Shown in pieces: positions 6,086 through 14,959 of a stretch of DNA of 64,000 nucleotides (positions are counted from its first letter, which is position 1; each line of letters begins with the position of its first letter). The translations under genes and the position numbers were made by a program. The stretch is taken from the NCBI RefSeq assembly GCF_001186155.3, contig NZ_CP016541.2:6676-70675 (forward strand), in the 5' to 3' direction. The DNA comes from Planococcus versutus. Its GTDB lineage: Bacteria > Bacillota > Bacilli > Bacillales_A > Planococcaceae. Under the pieces are notes generated by a model. The model did no database searches and was not told where the DNA came from. It saw only the letters and a list, made by a program, of their open reading frames with translations.

Positions 6086-7882
6086 TTATTTGCAAAGTTC
6101 CTTATACAACAAGTTAATAGGAAAGTTTTCTAAGTCATCTTTTTCTTCTTGGCTTAATAAAGAGAAGTAATACTTCGAATCAGATTTATTTTGGAGAAGA
6201 ACATTACAACAAAACTTAAGTAAATTTTCATTTACAAAAATCTTTTCTTCTTTGATTTTTACTAACTCCTGTTGCTCTTTGTCGTTCAAAGCATTATTCA
6301 TTCTAAACTTCGCTTGCATTAAATTAACTGTCATTATCGCTTTATTTAAAATCGTATTGTTTTTCTCTAAAACTAATTGGGAAATATACAAAACAAGATT
6401 TAAGTATTCCATTTCTTTCTCTTGATCGAATTTATTAATACAATCAATACAAAAACGATTAGTTTCTCGGAAAGTAATTTCATTATAAGTATGGAATTTG
6501 GGGTTAAAGGATTTCTTTACCAACTCACTACTTGTATTTGCTGCCGATTTAAAGTCTTCCACTTTAACTAATAAAAACGGACTTACACTGTAGTATTGAT
6601 CGACTTCTTCACTAGTTAACATTATTCCAACATCATTAAAATCTTCGACATTCAAGCTTTTATACATTTCTTCTTTATGAGAGTAATAAGTCAATAAAAA
6701 ATCTTCTTCTATATATAATTTTAATCCACCTGTTACCTCCTTAGGAGGTAAATTAGTGCCGTCATATTTTTTTTCGATCAAAAAACGATTTGCTTGATAT
6801 GCAAGATTACTCAAAGTAGTGCTTTTTATAAAGTAGTCCAAAGAAATGCCTATTTCTTTAAAAACATTCTCAATGAATGGAATCCTTTTTAATTGGAATT
6901 CAAAATCGATAAAGTCTTCTTTCTTCCAGGTTAAATCATTAAATTGAATTGCCCCGCCAAATAAGGATATGTTCTTTTTTTGGTAAACTTCATTAAGAAA
7001 TATCAGTGTTTTTTTGTATGAATTCACACTATGTAAGTCCTCAACTTTGAAATTCACTTTGCCATCCCAATTGTTGTGCGAAATAGTAAGCGTATTTTCT
7101 AAAATTATAGTCATTTTATCTTTCATTTCGAAGAGAGAATAATCATATGGAACTTCTTTATCATTAATTAAAATATTGGTTGTTCCATTGTGATTTATAG
7201 TGTCTAACCTTACTATACTTATAGGATGTTCAACATCATGTTTGATTCCGTAGGCATACATTTCTTGCCCAATTATTTCAGAAGTTTTTCCAGAGGAATT
7301 TAACGATAAACTAGTGACCTTAATTTTCTCGAAATTTTGGTCATGAAAAGTATGTTTTCCGACGTAAGATGGCGGTTGACGTTTCTTTTCCCTTAAAAAG
7401 TGCATACATATTTTCTCCAATTCCGTATATTTTAAAATCGGAATCAAGTTAATGCTGACAGTTGGCGTAGTCTTACGACTAGTGTTCATTTTACTTTCAC
7501 ATTTCTTTAATAATGGTGTGATATCAAGAGGTAAAAGAACTTTAGCAAAAACAGTAGTTGAATTTCCTATTATTTCGGTTAAGAAGAATACAATCCCGCC
7601 TGCATTGTAATAGTTTTCTAAATCATACATATTTACTTGAAAGTTAGCGTGTATTGGAGAGAGTTTAGTAACTGATTTTCCTTTTACTTGTACTGGGACA
7701 AATCCTAGTAAAGTGTCTTTTTTAAAGTTAGAACTCTTATAAACATTTATTCCGCCATCAAAAGAAACCCCGCGGTCTCCTACTGGAATTTCGGATTGCA
7801 ATCTAGAATTAGTATTCAAAATTAAACTCTGTACAGCATGTACGGCCATTCCTTCAATTATTGTAGTAGAAGTTTTTCCCAT
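6086..7882 (-). CDS. Large protein with DUF4365-like N-terminus
   Basis: A protein of about 598 residues. Residues 30-75 show D-x3-FDGG followed by VPVQVKGKS, the pattern of DUF4365-type folds related to PD-(D/E)XK nucleases (D...D...QxK). The rest has no motif I know apart from a CIDC pair near residue 470. I chose ATG 7882 (MGKTSTT), preceded by GGGGGAA; an upstream ATG at 7939 lacks any ribosome binding site. Proteins with such N-termini often belong to phage-defence or mobile islands. A nuclease-linked defence role is an inference from fold and context, not shown by the sequence. Confidence 0.6.
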   Translation of the reverse strand: MGKTSTTIIEGMAVHAVQSLILNTNSRLQSEIPVGDRGVSFDGGINVYKSSNFKKDTLLGFVPVQVKGKSVTKLSPIHANFQVNMYDLENYYNAGGIVFFLTEIIGNSTTVFAKVLLPLDITPLLKKCESKMNTSRKTTPTVSINLIPILKYTELEKICMHFLREKKRQPPSYVGKHTFHDQNFEKIKVTSLSLNSSGKTSEIIGQEMYAYGIKHDVEHPISIVRLDTINHNGTTNILINDKEVPYDYSLFEMKDKMTIILENTLTISHNNWDGKVNFKVEDLHSVNSYKKTLIFLNEVYQKKNISLFGGAIQFNDLTWKKEDFIDFEFQLKRIPFIENVFKEIGISLDYFIKSTTLSNLAYQANRFLIEKKYDGTNLPPKEVTGGLKLYIEEDFLLTYYSHKEEMYKSLNVEDFNDVGIMLTSEEVDQYYSVSPFLLVKVEDFKSAANTSSELVKKSFNPKFHTYNEITFRETNRFCIDCINKFDQEKEMEYLNLVLYISQLVLEKNNTILNKAIMTVNLMQAKFRMNNALNDKEQQELVKIKEEKIFVNENLLKFCCNVLLQNKSDSKYYFSLLSQEEKDDLENFPINLLYKELCK

Positions 7883-7993
7883 TTCTAGTTCCCCCATAAA
7901 ATCCTTTGTAAGATTTATTATTATTTTATAGTTTATCATCTTTGAAAGGAGGAAATTGGTAAAGACTAAATTTGTAATTTTATAAGATTACTA

Positions 7994-9118
7994 TTATTGA
8001 AAACCTGTTTGCTTTACTCGATTTTCTTCCATGCGTTCTAACACCTGCTCATTATCCTTATTGGATAGGTTGGTATAAAGCGAAGTCGTTTCGATATTGC
8101 TATGACCTAATTGATCACGCAAAAGGACGATATTGCCGCCATTTCGAATAAAATCTGCTGCAAAACTATGTCGCAGTTTATGTGGGCTCATGCCTTCTCC
8201 TTGAGCGAATGCAGCAGTATACTTGGTCACCAGATTCTCAATCGCACGCCGTGAAAGAGGTCGGGCAACGCCTCCATATAGCGTCACTAATAGGAAAGGG
8301 ACTTCTTTAGATCCGATATACCGGCCTTCCCGGATATCTAGATAGTCCCTTAGGTGTTGGATCGCTTGATCCATGACCCTAACGGTGTCCTCTTTAGCAC
8401 CTTTTCGTTTGACGTCGATCAATTGCTTCTTAAGGTTAATTTTCTTGATGAGAATGCGTGCCATTTCACCCAGTCGGATACCGCTGCCAAGGAAAAGAGA
8501 GAGGATGGCCAGATCCCGTTCCTTGTCCCGGTTGAACCGTTGTCGGGCAAGTCCACTTACCAACGTAGCTTCATATGCATGTTCGACAAACTGCAGGAAG
8601 TCGTTGATTTCATGTTCATTTAGGATGACAGAACTGATTTTCTGCGCCCGTCGGTTAGCTGTCTCTTTTTTGGTATGAAGCACAATTTTGCTCATGACGT
8701 TTCGGTAGAAGTAGGATTCTCCGTCTTCAGTCTCGGTTTCTTTCGTCAAGTAATTGAAAAGTGATTTTAACGCATTAACTGAAAGAGTAACGACTGCAGA
8801 ACCACGCCTTTTTACGCTGTTGTTCTCGTGAGTGATTGATTCTTCTTTTAAGAACTCAATGTACAGCTCGATATCCTGTTTCTTCATTTCGGCCAGTACT
8901 GAATAGGGAATCGTAGAAATTTCTGTAGTTTCCGTCAAATTCTCCCGAAGCAGCCACTGAAAAAAGTGCTGATAGCGGTAAAGGTACTGAAGCAAGGTAT
9001 CAGCTGAAAGGCCAGCACGTTTTTTGGAGCGAATATATTCAACGACATAGAAGGGCATGCTGTTTAATTGATTTTCAATCCGTTGGAGGACTTGCAATTC
9101 TTCAGGTGTCATTGCCAT
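7994..9118 (-). CDS. Tyrosine recombinase, XerS-like
   Basis: A 374-residue phage-integrase family enzyme that cuts and joins DNA through a tyrosine. The N-terminal core-binding domain (SADTLLQYLYRYQHFFQWLL) and the catalytic residues are present: R in GSGIRLGEMARI, the HKLRHSF box, H in LGHSNIETTSLY with the nucleophilic tyrosine at its end. The length and N-terminus (MPFYVVEYIRSKK) resemble the single-component recombinase XerS of streptococci. The start has AAAGGAGGT at good spacing. It could act on the dif-like sites, the 32-bp cassette sites or the 36-bp palindrome at 9150 just upstream; which one is not decidable here. Confidence 0.88.
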   Translation of the reverse strand: MAMTPEELQVLQRIENQLNSMPFYVVEYIRSKKRAGLSADTLLQYLYRYQHFFQWLLRENLTETTEISTIPYSVLAEMKKQDIELYIEFLKEESITHENNSVKRRGSAVVTLSVNALKSLFNYLTKETETEDGESYFYRNVMSKIVLHTKKETANRRAQKISSVILNEHEINDFLQFVEHAYEATLVSGLARQRFNRDKERDLAILSLFLGSGIRLGEMARILIKKINLKKQLIDVKRKGAKEDTVRVMDQAIQHLRDYLDIREGRYIGSKEVPFLLVTLYGGVARPLSRRAIENLVTKYTAAFAQGEGMSPHKLRHSFAADFIRNGGNIVLLRDQLGHSNIETTSLYTNLSNKDNEQVLERMEENRVKQTGFQ

Positions 9119-9149
9119 GTGATGTTGACCTCCTTTGATTATGTATTTC

Positions 9150-9185
9150 TATATGTTCGCAAAATGTAATTTAAGCGAACATATA
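9150..9185. repeat. 36-bp palindromic site left of the fic gene
   Basis: Arms TATATGTTCGC and GCGAACATATA are inverted repeats; the inner 28-mer TGTTCGCAAA-N8-TAAGCGAACA fits the res-I-like pattern. A partner in opposite orientation lies at 10081-10116, beyond the fic gene. Confidence 0.6.
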
Positions 9186-9233
9186 GAGTTGGAAAGTACT
9201 TTTTCTAGAAAATAAGTAAGTTAAATCGTACTT

Positions 9234-9977
9234 TTATAAAACGGCTTTAAAATAGGTGGTTAAACTTTCTTCTACACACTGTGCGATTAACTCAACGAAA
9301 GGCTGTGTATTTCCTAGAATGCTCGCTGTTTCCAACGTTTCGTAGTACGTTAAGCGCTGTGCATCTTCAGCTTTGACGATAGCAGGAGGGAAGCCATGAC
9401 CCATGAGGATCAAGTTCATCAGCAATCTCGCCGTCCGGCCATTCCCATCTGCGAATGGATGAATATAAACGAACTTAAAATGAAACAATGCAGCCAGCTT
9501 TACTGGGTGCATTCGGTCCTTTTCTTGATCGTACCAGGCGAAAAGCTCTTGCATTTCATTTGCCACCTGTAGGAAGTGCGGCGATTCATGTTGGCTACCA
9601 GAGATCCGTACGTTGATAGAGCGATATCTACCCGCATTTTCATCGTCGATGTTCTTTAAAATCAAGTGATGAATCGTCTTTAGTGTTCGCTCATCCAAAG
9701 GCTCGGTTTGAGTGACCTGATCCTCGATAAAACGAATGGCTTCAGCGTGATTGATGACTTCGAAATGCTCCTGCAGCCGCTTGCCGCCAATGGTTAAGCC
9801 ATCTTCCATGACGACTTTTGTCTCAATCAACGACAAGGTATTGCCTTCGATGGCATTCGAATTGTACGTCCATTCCACACGATACACATCGCGCAGGTTC
9901 TTCACAGCTGCCGCTGGAAGGGGTCTATGTTGATCTAATTGGTTTTTTAATTCGTCGATACGATTAAATTGATTCAC
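9234..9977 (-). CDS. fic: Fic domain protein
   Basis: A 247-residue Fic enzyme, likely to transfer AMP (or another nucleotide part) to hydroxyl groups on target proteins. The catalytic motif HPFADGNGRTAR is complete, near residue 175. An N-terminal inhibitory-helix motif, SNAIEGN near residue 40, marks the self-inhibited class II, in which a glutamate blocks the active site. GTG 9977 is the start, after AGGTG. The gene stands alone between two inverted 36-bp palindromes, which suggests that it is carried as a unit. No separate antitoxin is next to it, which fits the self-inhibited class. Confidence 0.9.
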   Translation of the reverse strand: MNQFNRIDELKNQLDQHRPLPAAAVKNLRDVYRVEWTYNSNAIEGNTLSLIETKVVMEDGLTIGGKRLQEHFEVINHAEAIRFIEDQVTQTEPLDERTLKTIHHLILKNIDDENAGRYRSINVRISGSQHESPHFLQVANEMQELFAWYDQEKDRMHPVKLAALFHFKFVYIHPFADGNGRTARLLMNLILMGHGFPPAIVKAEDAQRLTYYETLETASILGNTQPFVELIAQCVEESLTTYFKAVL

Positions 9978-10080
9978 TATGTAACACCTGCTTTTCAGAG
10001 GATTTAGGGAATGCTTCCTTAATTTCAGTAAATTTTATGTTAAATGCTTTAATACTCTTTATTTTATCACATACCTATTC

Positions 10081-10116
10081 TATATGTTCGTTAAATAGGT
10101 ATTTTGCGAACATATA
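10081..10116. repeat. 36-bp palindromic site right of the fic gene
   Basis: TATATGTTCG and CGAACATATA form inverted arms. Read in reverse it shares the first 16 bases with the site at 9150, so the two sites face each other around the fic gene. Confidence 0.6.
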
Positions 10117-10126
10117 AAATTTAAGC

Positions 10127-10339
10127 TTAAGGAAGATAACCTATATTGGTTACCTTCCCTTTTCGTAGTTCATGATTTATTAGTTCTGGTGATCGGGAAT
10201 ACGCAAACTTTTCTACTTTATCTCTTATCATAGAATAGCCTTTTATGAACATGTAGAACAATTGGAAGTCATCATCAACAAATGAACTTAAAAAGATGAC
10301 TGAGACCTCAATATCTGAAGTAAGCTTTTCTATCCGCAA
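10127..10339 (-). CDS. Possible gene fragment, unknown
   Basis: An open frame of 70 residues with TTG as the only start and no clear ribosome binding site. The composition (SFVDDDFQLFYMFIKGY, then a basic C-terminal part) looks protein-like rather than random, and an in-frame stop lies just upstream. It may be the end of a gene that lost its start when the palindrome at 10081 or its neighbour arrived. I recognise no family. The stretch 10340-10514 shows nothing else. Confidence 0.25.
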   Translation of the reverse strand: MRIEKLTSDIEVSVIFLSSFVDDDFQLFYMFIKGYSMIRDKVEKFAYSRSPELINHELRKGKVTNIGYLP

Positions 10340-10514
10340 TTGCTACCATAAAATATTTGATGGTTTTAGAATTCATTCCCTCAAAGTAGATGCCGAGGTG
10401 TTTTTTCTTCCTGGACTAATTTACCAAGCTTGAGAACAATTTTGAATCTCTTATTTTTAAATTTTCTTCGTTTTGTGAACACTTAATATCAACTATGGCA
10501 CAATTTTTGTATCC

Positions 10515-10736
10515 TTAAATCCTAGGCAACTCCTCATCAAATACCTGGGCTAAAATTCTAGCTTTCATATCAATGGAGAAAGAATCTTCGAGATTTATAG
10601 GAAGTATCCCACCCATCACTTCAAACAACTCCTGACAGGTTAAGCAGATCAGCAAGTGCTGTTCCACTACCTCCAGCCATGATTCCTCCAACAATTGAGG
10701 TTCATTGATGTACGTCAGTAAGAATTCACATTCCAT
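10515..10736 (-). CDS. Small zinc-finger-like protein (anti-sigma type)
   Basis: A 73-residue protein with H-x3-C-x2-C in QHLLICLTCQELFE at about residues 27-40. This arrangement resembles the zinc-binding anti-sigma domain (zf-HC2), in which the motif helps hold a sigma factor. There is no membrane segment and no sigma gene next to it, so it would act alone in the cytoplasm or be a relic. AAAGGAGTG precedes the ATG. The large wall-anchored protein gene starts downstream on the same strand only after a terminator, so the two are probably not co-transcribed. Confidence 0.5.
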   Translation of the reverse strand: MECEFLLTYINEPQLLEESWLEVVEQHLLICLTCQELFEVMGGILPINLEDSFSIDMKARILAQVFDEELPRI

Positions 10737-10860
10737 AAACGAAACACTCCTTTGTATTCTGAATCCTTTACCTTGTATTTATTCTCAGGACAAATAAACA
10801 GTGGGTTTCTGCGTATCATAAGTAGCTAAATATCAAAGCTATATTCAAAATGTTAATGAA

Positions 10861-10886
10861 AAAAGCTAGCCCTCAGGCTAGCTTTT
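10861..10886 (-). terminator. Terminator of the wall-anchored protein gene
   Basis: AGCTAGCC-TGAG-GGCTAGCT forms an 8-bp stem with T-rich flanks on both strands, 17 bases past the stop of the gene at 10903. Confidence 0.8.
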
Positions 10887-10902
10887 GACTGATGACACCC
10901 AA

Positions 10903-12264
10903 TTACTGTTTGCGTGTACGAACTGCTACAACTGTTGTCAATGTCGCAAGCATTAAGCCGACTAGTACCCACATGATTGGGAATGAACCTTCGTCAGCCA
11001 TTCCACCCATGCCTGTTTTTGGCATTTCAGATGGCATTTCAGTTGCACCGAATTGGTCTGGGAACTGATCTACGATCGCTGCGGACAAGCCAGCTGCTGG
11101 CATTTGCATATGTGCGTATGCTTCACGAATCGAGCTATACGCTGCGTCAAAATCGCCGGCTACGTATGAGTCAAATGCGGCTAGGAGTTGGCCAACATGT
11201 GCTGTCAAGCCTTCTTCAAGTGCATCGGCTGGCACGCGTCCTTCTGTTGCTGCATCTAAGAATGCCGCTTGGTCAACAATGTATTGGTCCAGTTCTGCAC
11301 GGGCTTGTTCTTGCCCTTCTTTGTTGCCTTCACCAGTTGCTGTTACGTAATCCACAAAGTAGCCAATGTGTGACTTCCACGTTTCTTCAAATTGTGAACC
11401 GGCTTCTTCGCCGTATACCGAACCAACAGCTGCCGACAAGTCATCAGCGTTCGCTAGTAACGCACCTGCTGCTTGGTCAAAACTTTCTGCGCCGTCAGCG
11501 CCGTCTTGCATTGCCATTACCGCAAGTCCTGCATGTTCAGTGAACGTTTGGTTTAATGTCGCACGCAAGTCAATTGCCGGTGTATCCGCACTTGTGTTTT
11601 CGAATTTGTCTGGGAATTGAGTTGTGATCGCAATAGACAAGCTTTCTGCGAACATGCTCATGTGTTGAATCGATTCACGCTCTAATGTGTAGGCTTTTTC
11701 GAAATCGCCCGCTACGTATGCGTCAAATGCCATGATCAACTGATCAACGTGCATGTCCAATCCTTCTTGTACAGCTGCCGCTGGTAGTAAGCCACCTGTT
11801 GCTGTATCAAAGAACTCAGATTGTTCAACTTTGTATTTTTCCAATTCTGCTAGGGCTTGGTCTTTGCCTTCTTGGTTATCTTCAGCGGTTGCTGTTACGT
11901 AATCCACGAAATAACCGATATGTGATTTCCATACTTCGTCAAATTGCGCTGCGCCTTCTTCGCCATAAACCGATCCAACTGCTGCGGATAAGTCGTCAGC
12001 GTTCGCTAGTAACGCACCCGCTGCTTGGTCGAAATCTTCAGCGCCATCGACGCCTTTACGCATCGCTTCAACTGCTAAGAACGCATGCTCTGTTAATGTT
12101 GTGTCAAGGGCGATACGTAGTTCTCCAGCCGGTGTCGCTGTGGCCATTTCCATAGAAGCTTCGCTCGCTGATGAATGTCCCCCGTGGCTGTCGGCAAGTG
12201 CCGCCGTTGGTACCAATAATGCTAGGCTAAGTGGTAAGGCTAAAAGTACTTTGTTTAATTTCAT
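10903..12264 (-). CDS. Secreted two-repeat protein with MPKTG wall-sorting signal
   Basis: A 453-residue exported protein. Residues 1-24 are a signal peptide ending ALA, followed by a His-rich stretch DSHGGHSS. Two tandem repeats of about 170 residues follow, each with a conserved TEHA-LAV-AM helix, DQAAGALLANADDLSAAVGSVYG, WKSHIGYFVDYVTAT and a third His-containing helix (MHVDQL or AHVGQL). The helical bundles with repeated histidines suggest metal or haem binding. The C-terminus has MPKTG, a hydrophobic helix and RTRKQ, the pattern of sortase substrates with M in place of L. A cupredoxin lipoprotein gene lies divergently upstream, which supports an extracellular metal or redox role. No sortase gene is in the window. 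Confidence 0.75.
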   Translation of the reverse strand: MKLNKVLLALPLSLALLVPTAALADSHGGHSSASEASMEMATATPAGELRIALDTTLTEHAFLAVEAMRKGVDGAEDFDQAAGALLANADDLSAAVGSVYGEEGAAQFDEVWKSHIGYFVDYVTATAEDNQEGKDQALAELEKYKVEQSEFFDTATGGLLPAAAVQEGLDMHVDQLIMAFDAYVAGDFEKAYTLERESIQHMSMFAESLSIAITTQFPDKFENTSADTPAIDLRATLNQTFTEHAGLAVMAMQDGADGAESFDQAAGALLANADDLSAAVGSVYGEEAGSQFEETWKSHIGYFVDYVTATGEGNKEGQEQARAELDQYIVDQAAFLDAATEGRVPADALEEGLTAHVGQLLAAFDSYVAGDFDAAYSSIREAYAHMQMPAAGLSAAIVDQFPDQFGATEMPSEMPKTGMGGMADEGSFPIMWVLVGLMLATLTTVVAVRTRKQ

Positions 12265-12540
12265 CTGAAATCGCTCCCTTTGTTTTGTTTTTTTTTCGTT
12301 ATACAGGCATAACGCACAAGGATTAACTTTAGATTACTTTTTCACAAAAAAATTGATTTCTTTATTTTTTCATTTCTGTATTTTAAGATATTCCTTTAAA
12401 TCAAGAAGCATACCGAAGGACAAGTTAGTGATTCCTTTTATAGAAGAAGAACGAAATTTCTCGCTAATTTTCAAAAAAACAATCTATTCCTCATCTTTTT
12501 GCGTTATATATGCAAGAACCCAAAACGAGGAGGAACATTT

Positions 12541-13053
12541 ATGATGAACAAAAAATTTAGCTTTATACTTGCAGCAGGTTTATTATCACTCACCGCTTGT
12601 GGTCAAGAACAACCGGTAGCCGAGGAATCAGCAGAACCCATGGCTGAAGAACAAGAAAGTACAGCTGAAGAACCAACAACAGAAGAACCGGAAGAAGAAA
12701 CAGCAACTGAAGAAGAAGTTACCGAAGAAGAGCCTGCCGAGGAAACTACCGAAGAAGAACCGGCACAAGAAAGTACGCCTGAAGCAATGAGTGGTACAGC
12801 TTCAGAACTGTTATCCAATGGAGAAATGACGAGTTTTGTTTTTAATGAAGCTGGAGAATTTGCGATTTTCTGTGAACCACACCCTGTCATGCAAATGACT
12901 GTAATCGTAGAAGAAGGTGCAGAAGCAATGGATAGCATAGAAGTCGACATCGCCGACTATGATTTTAGCGAAGAATCAATCACAGTTGCTCCAGGAACAA
13001 CCATTGTTTGGACAAATCAAGATCAAGTTCAACACAATGTAGCTTTCGAATAA
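12541..13053 (+). CDS. Cupredoxin-like lipoprotein with permuted strand order
   Basis: A 170-residue lipoprotein: signal peptide with lipobox LTAC, a long Glu/Thr-rich linker of about 70 residues, then a copper-binding domain. The usual order of plastocyanin-like domains is inverted. The C-terminal half with the copper-ligand loop (SELLSNGE...CEPHPVMQM) comes first, and the N-terminal half (YDFSEESITVAPGTTIVWTNQD) comes last, ending at QHNVAFE. All four typical ligands (Cys, two His, Met) are present across the two halves. AGGAGG precedes ATG 12541. It probably carries electrons or binds copper outside the cell and may work with the divergent wall-anchored protein. It could be a true circular permutation or two domains joined by deletion. 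Confidence 0.75.
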   Translation: MMNKKFSFILAAGLLSLTACGQEQPVAEESAEPMAEEQESTAEEPTTEEPEEETATEEEVTEEEPAEETTEEEPAQESTPEAMSGTASELLSNGEMTSFVFNEAGEFAIFCEPHPVMQMTVIVEEGAEAMDSIEVDIADYDFSEESITVAPGTTIVWTNQDQVQHNVAFE

Positions 13054-13175
13054 AAATGATAAGTTCTTCCCTACTTTATCTACGCAGCGCAGGCAAAAGC
13101 TTCAAGTTACCTGTGCTATTTTCATTTTCATCGCAATTTCTGAAAAATCGGCAAGGAGGAACTAACGAAATAGAT

Positions 13176-13720
13176 ATGCAAATCGAAAAAATACATTCCT
13201 TTAGCAACTTTTTTCAGCTGCGACAACTCCAACTCTTATGCTCTATTTAGCTGAAAGTGAAAAAAATATGGGGCAAGACCTGCCACATGGCGCTTACTTA
13301 AACCAAAGTTGGTGGAAAAAATCCGAAATATCCTCTAATCGTACCCGTGCTTGGTTAGACGCGGGTTACGTGGTCAAGGGATTCCATCCAAATCACTCTG
13401 TGGTCTTTAAAAGAAGCGATTTTTCAGATAAAACTAGCTGGAATGAGGAGAATGCCCAGGAGGATATTATGCTCATTCGTCCAACTGCACCAAAGGATAT
13501 CCAGCTTCTTGCAGATTTACAGAAAAAAATAGAAGGAGAGTCAGACTTTCTGTTAGGTGGAAAAGAGCAACGTGCACTGTCTACATAAAAAGAGGCGAAT
13601 CAAAGTAACCGTTCGATTATCTTTTTGGCTATATTAAATGGCCAGCCTGTTGGTTACTTGACGGTCACGGGAAATGAGGACGAGACTCAACGTGCTACGT
13701 TTGTTAGAGTTGAATATTTA
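13176..13720 (+). pseudogene. DUF7662-GNAT fusion gene, broken
   Basis: Pieces in different frames reconstruct one protein. KYIPLATF is followed after a frame change by GQDLPHGAYLNQSWW and SSNRTRAWLDAGYVVKGF, a DUF7662-type domain. Then come MLIRPTAPKDI and, past an in-frame TAA at 13586, AILNGQPVGYLTVTG, parts of a GNAT acetyltransferase. One base fewer in the A6 run near 13187 and in the T6 run at 13209-13214 would restore the N-terminal frame. The GNAT end is missing. RBS GGAGG lies at 13155-13159. The gene is dead, or at least heavily altered. Confidence 0.55.
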
Positions 13721-13721
13721 C

Positions 13722-14714
13722 TTACTGATTGTACAAGGGCGATGCAGCTGGTTTCCCAAAATAGTAACCTTGGAATAATTGATAGCCCCGTTGTTTCAGC
13801 CAGTTAAAGTCATCGCGTGTTTCAATCCCCTCTGCCAATGGGATAGAACCAATTTCGAGTGCTTTCTTTAAAAATTTATCAGCGACTTTTTGTTTTTCTT
13901 CATCGATCGCGACATCCTGAACAAACTTCATATCCAGTTTCATGTATTTTGGTTTAAGATCTGCCAGCATCTCGATGGTGCTATATCCTTCGCCAACGTC
14001 ATCTAATGCGTAATCGAATCCTTTTTCTCGATAGTAGGTTAGAATTTTTTTCAGGTGTTCAAGATCCTCTACTTTTTCTGTCTCCACTACTTCAAATACC
14101 AGTGATTTCGGATCTATCCCTAACTGTTGAGACAAAGAAATGGTTGATTGTAGGCAAAACTCGGGTGAATAGATGGAAGTGGGAATAAAGTTGATGAATC
14201 CCTTTCCCCCTTTTAGTGCAGCTGCATACTTCACAGCAGTCATTCTACAAACTCGATCCAATGCATACAACCGTCCACGTATTTTGGCTGCAGGAAAAAT
14301 TTCATTCGGGTAAATCATCGAACCATCTTCATTTTGAAAACGCGCTAGCATTTCATGAGCAAAGATATTCTCATCTACATCCACAATCGGCTGATAGTGG
14401 CAGAAGAGCCGTTCGTTTTTAATGACATCGTCTATCCATTCAGTTGCAAAAACTTGAGGCATCTCTTCTAACGGCTTCCAAGCTTCTTGATTGATCCGAA
14501 ACACCACGTGGTCAATATCTAGTAAATCTCGACAAAAGTCCAAAAATTCGCGAGCGCCTTTTTCATCCATCTGTAGTTTGTCTTTTTTCTGGATAACTTC
14601 AATTTCTCTTCTTTCCAAATGATCTATAACAATATGCGAAGCTGAAAGATTTTTAGCTCCTTCCAACTTGATTTCAAATTGGATGGCTTCTACCGAACAG
14701 TTGTTGCATTTCAT
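13722..14714 (-). CDS. EAL-domain c-di-GMP phosphodiesterase
   Basis: A soluble protein of 330 residues whose C-terminal two thirds form an EAL domain that should hydrolyse cyclic di-GMP. Catalytic residues are visible in order: HEMLAR (EAL position), NFIPTS, FEVVETE, DDVGEG, KLDMKF, AEGIET and QGYYFGKP, so it is probably active. The N-terminal 100 residues start with CNNCS, a possible metal pair, and form no domain I know. The second ATG (14714) is favoured because GGAG lies 9 bases before it; ATG 14720 is too close. It is divergent from a GGDEF gene, so synthesis and breakdown enzymes sit side by side. Confidence 0.9.
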   Translation of the reverse strand: MKCNNCSVEAIQFEIKLEGAKNLSASHIVIDHLERREIEVIQKKDKLQMDEKGAREFLDFCRDLLDIDHVVFRINQEAWKPLEEMPQVFATEWIDDVIKNERLFCHYQPIVDVDENIFAHEMLARFQNEDGSMIYPNEIFPAAKIRGRLYALDRVCRMTAVKYAAALKGGKGFINFIPTSIYSPEFCLQSTISLSQQLGIDPKSLVFEVVETEKVEDLEHLKKILTYYREKGFDYALDDVGEGYSTIEMLADLKPKYMKLDMKFVQDVAIDEEKQKVADKFLKKALEIGSIPLAEGIETRDDFNWLKQRGYQLFQGYYFGKPAASPLYNQ

Positions 14715-14959
14715 AATCATTGTCTCCTTTTATTTATGGTATTTATAGTATACTTCATAAGCAATAAAGACTTTTTTTTTTTTTGAAAATTCAAAGACTG
14801 GATAAAAACTTATCTTCCATTTTCATAGCTTATCAATCCGCATTTTTATAGCTAAATCTCCGCATGTGCTTAACCGTATTTTCAAAACTCTACGTTCATT
14901 TCAAAAGTCTGCGATTATATAAGTACGTTAATTTTGTAAGAATTTTAGGAGGAAGAGTC

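Noticed and set aside
10977..12155. Several long plus-strand frames opposite the wall-anchored protein gene
   Set aside because: They mirror the repeats of the minus-strand gene, lack ribosome binding sites and read as low-quality Leu/Arg-rich sequence.
12603..12950. Ser/Val-rich minus-strand frame opposite the cupredoxin gene
   Set aside because: It is the reverse of the Glu/Thr-rich linker and has no start signal.
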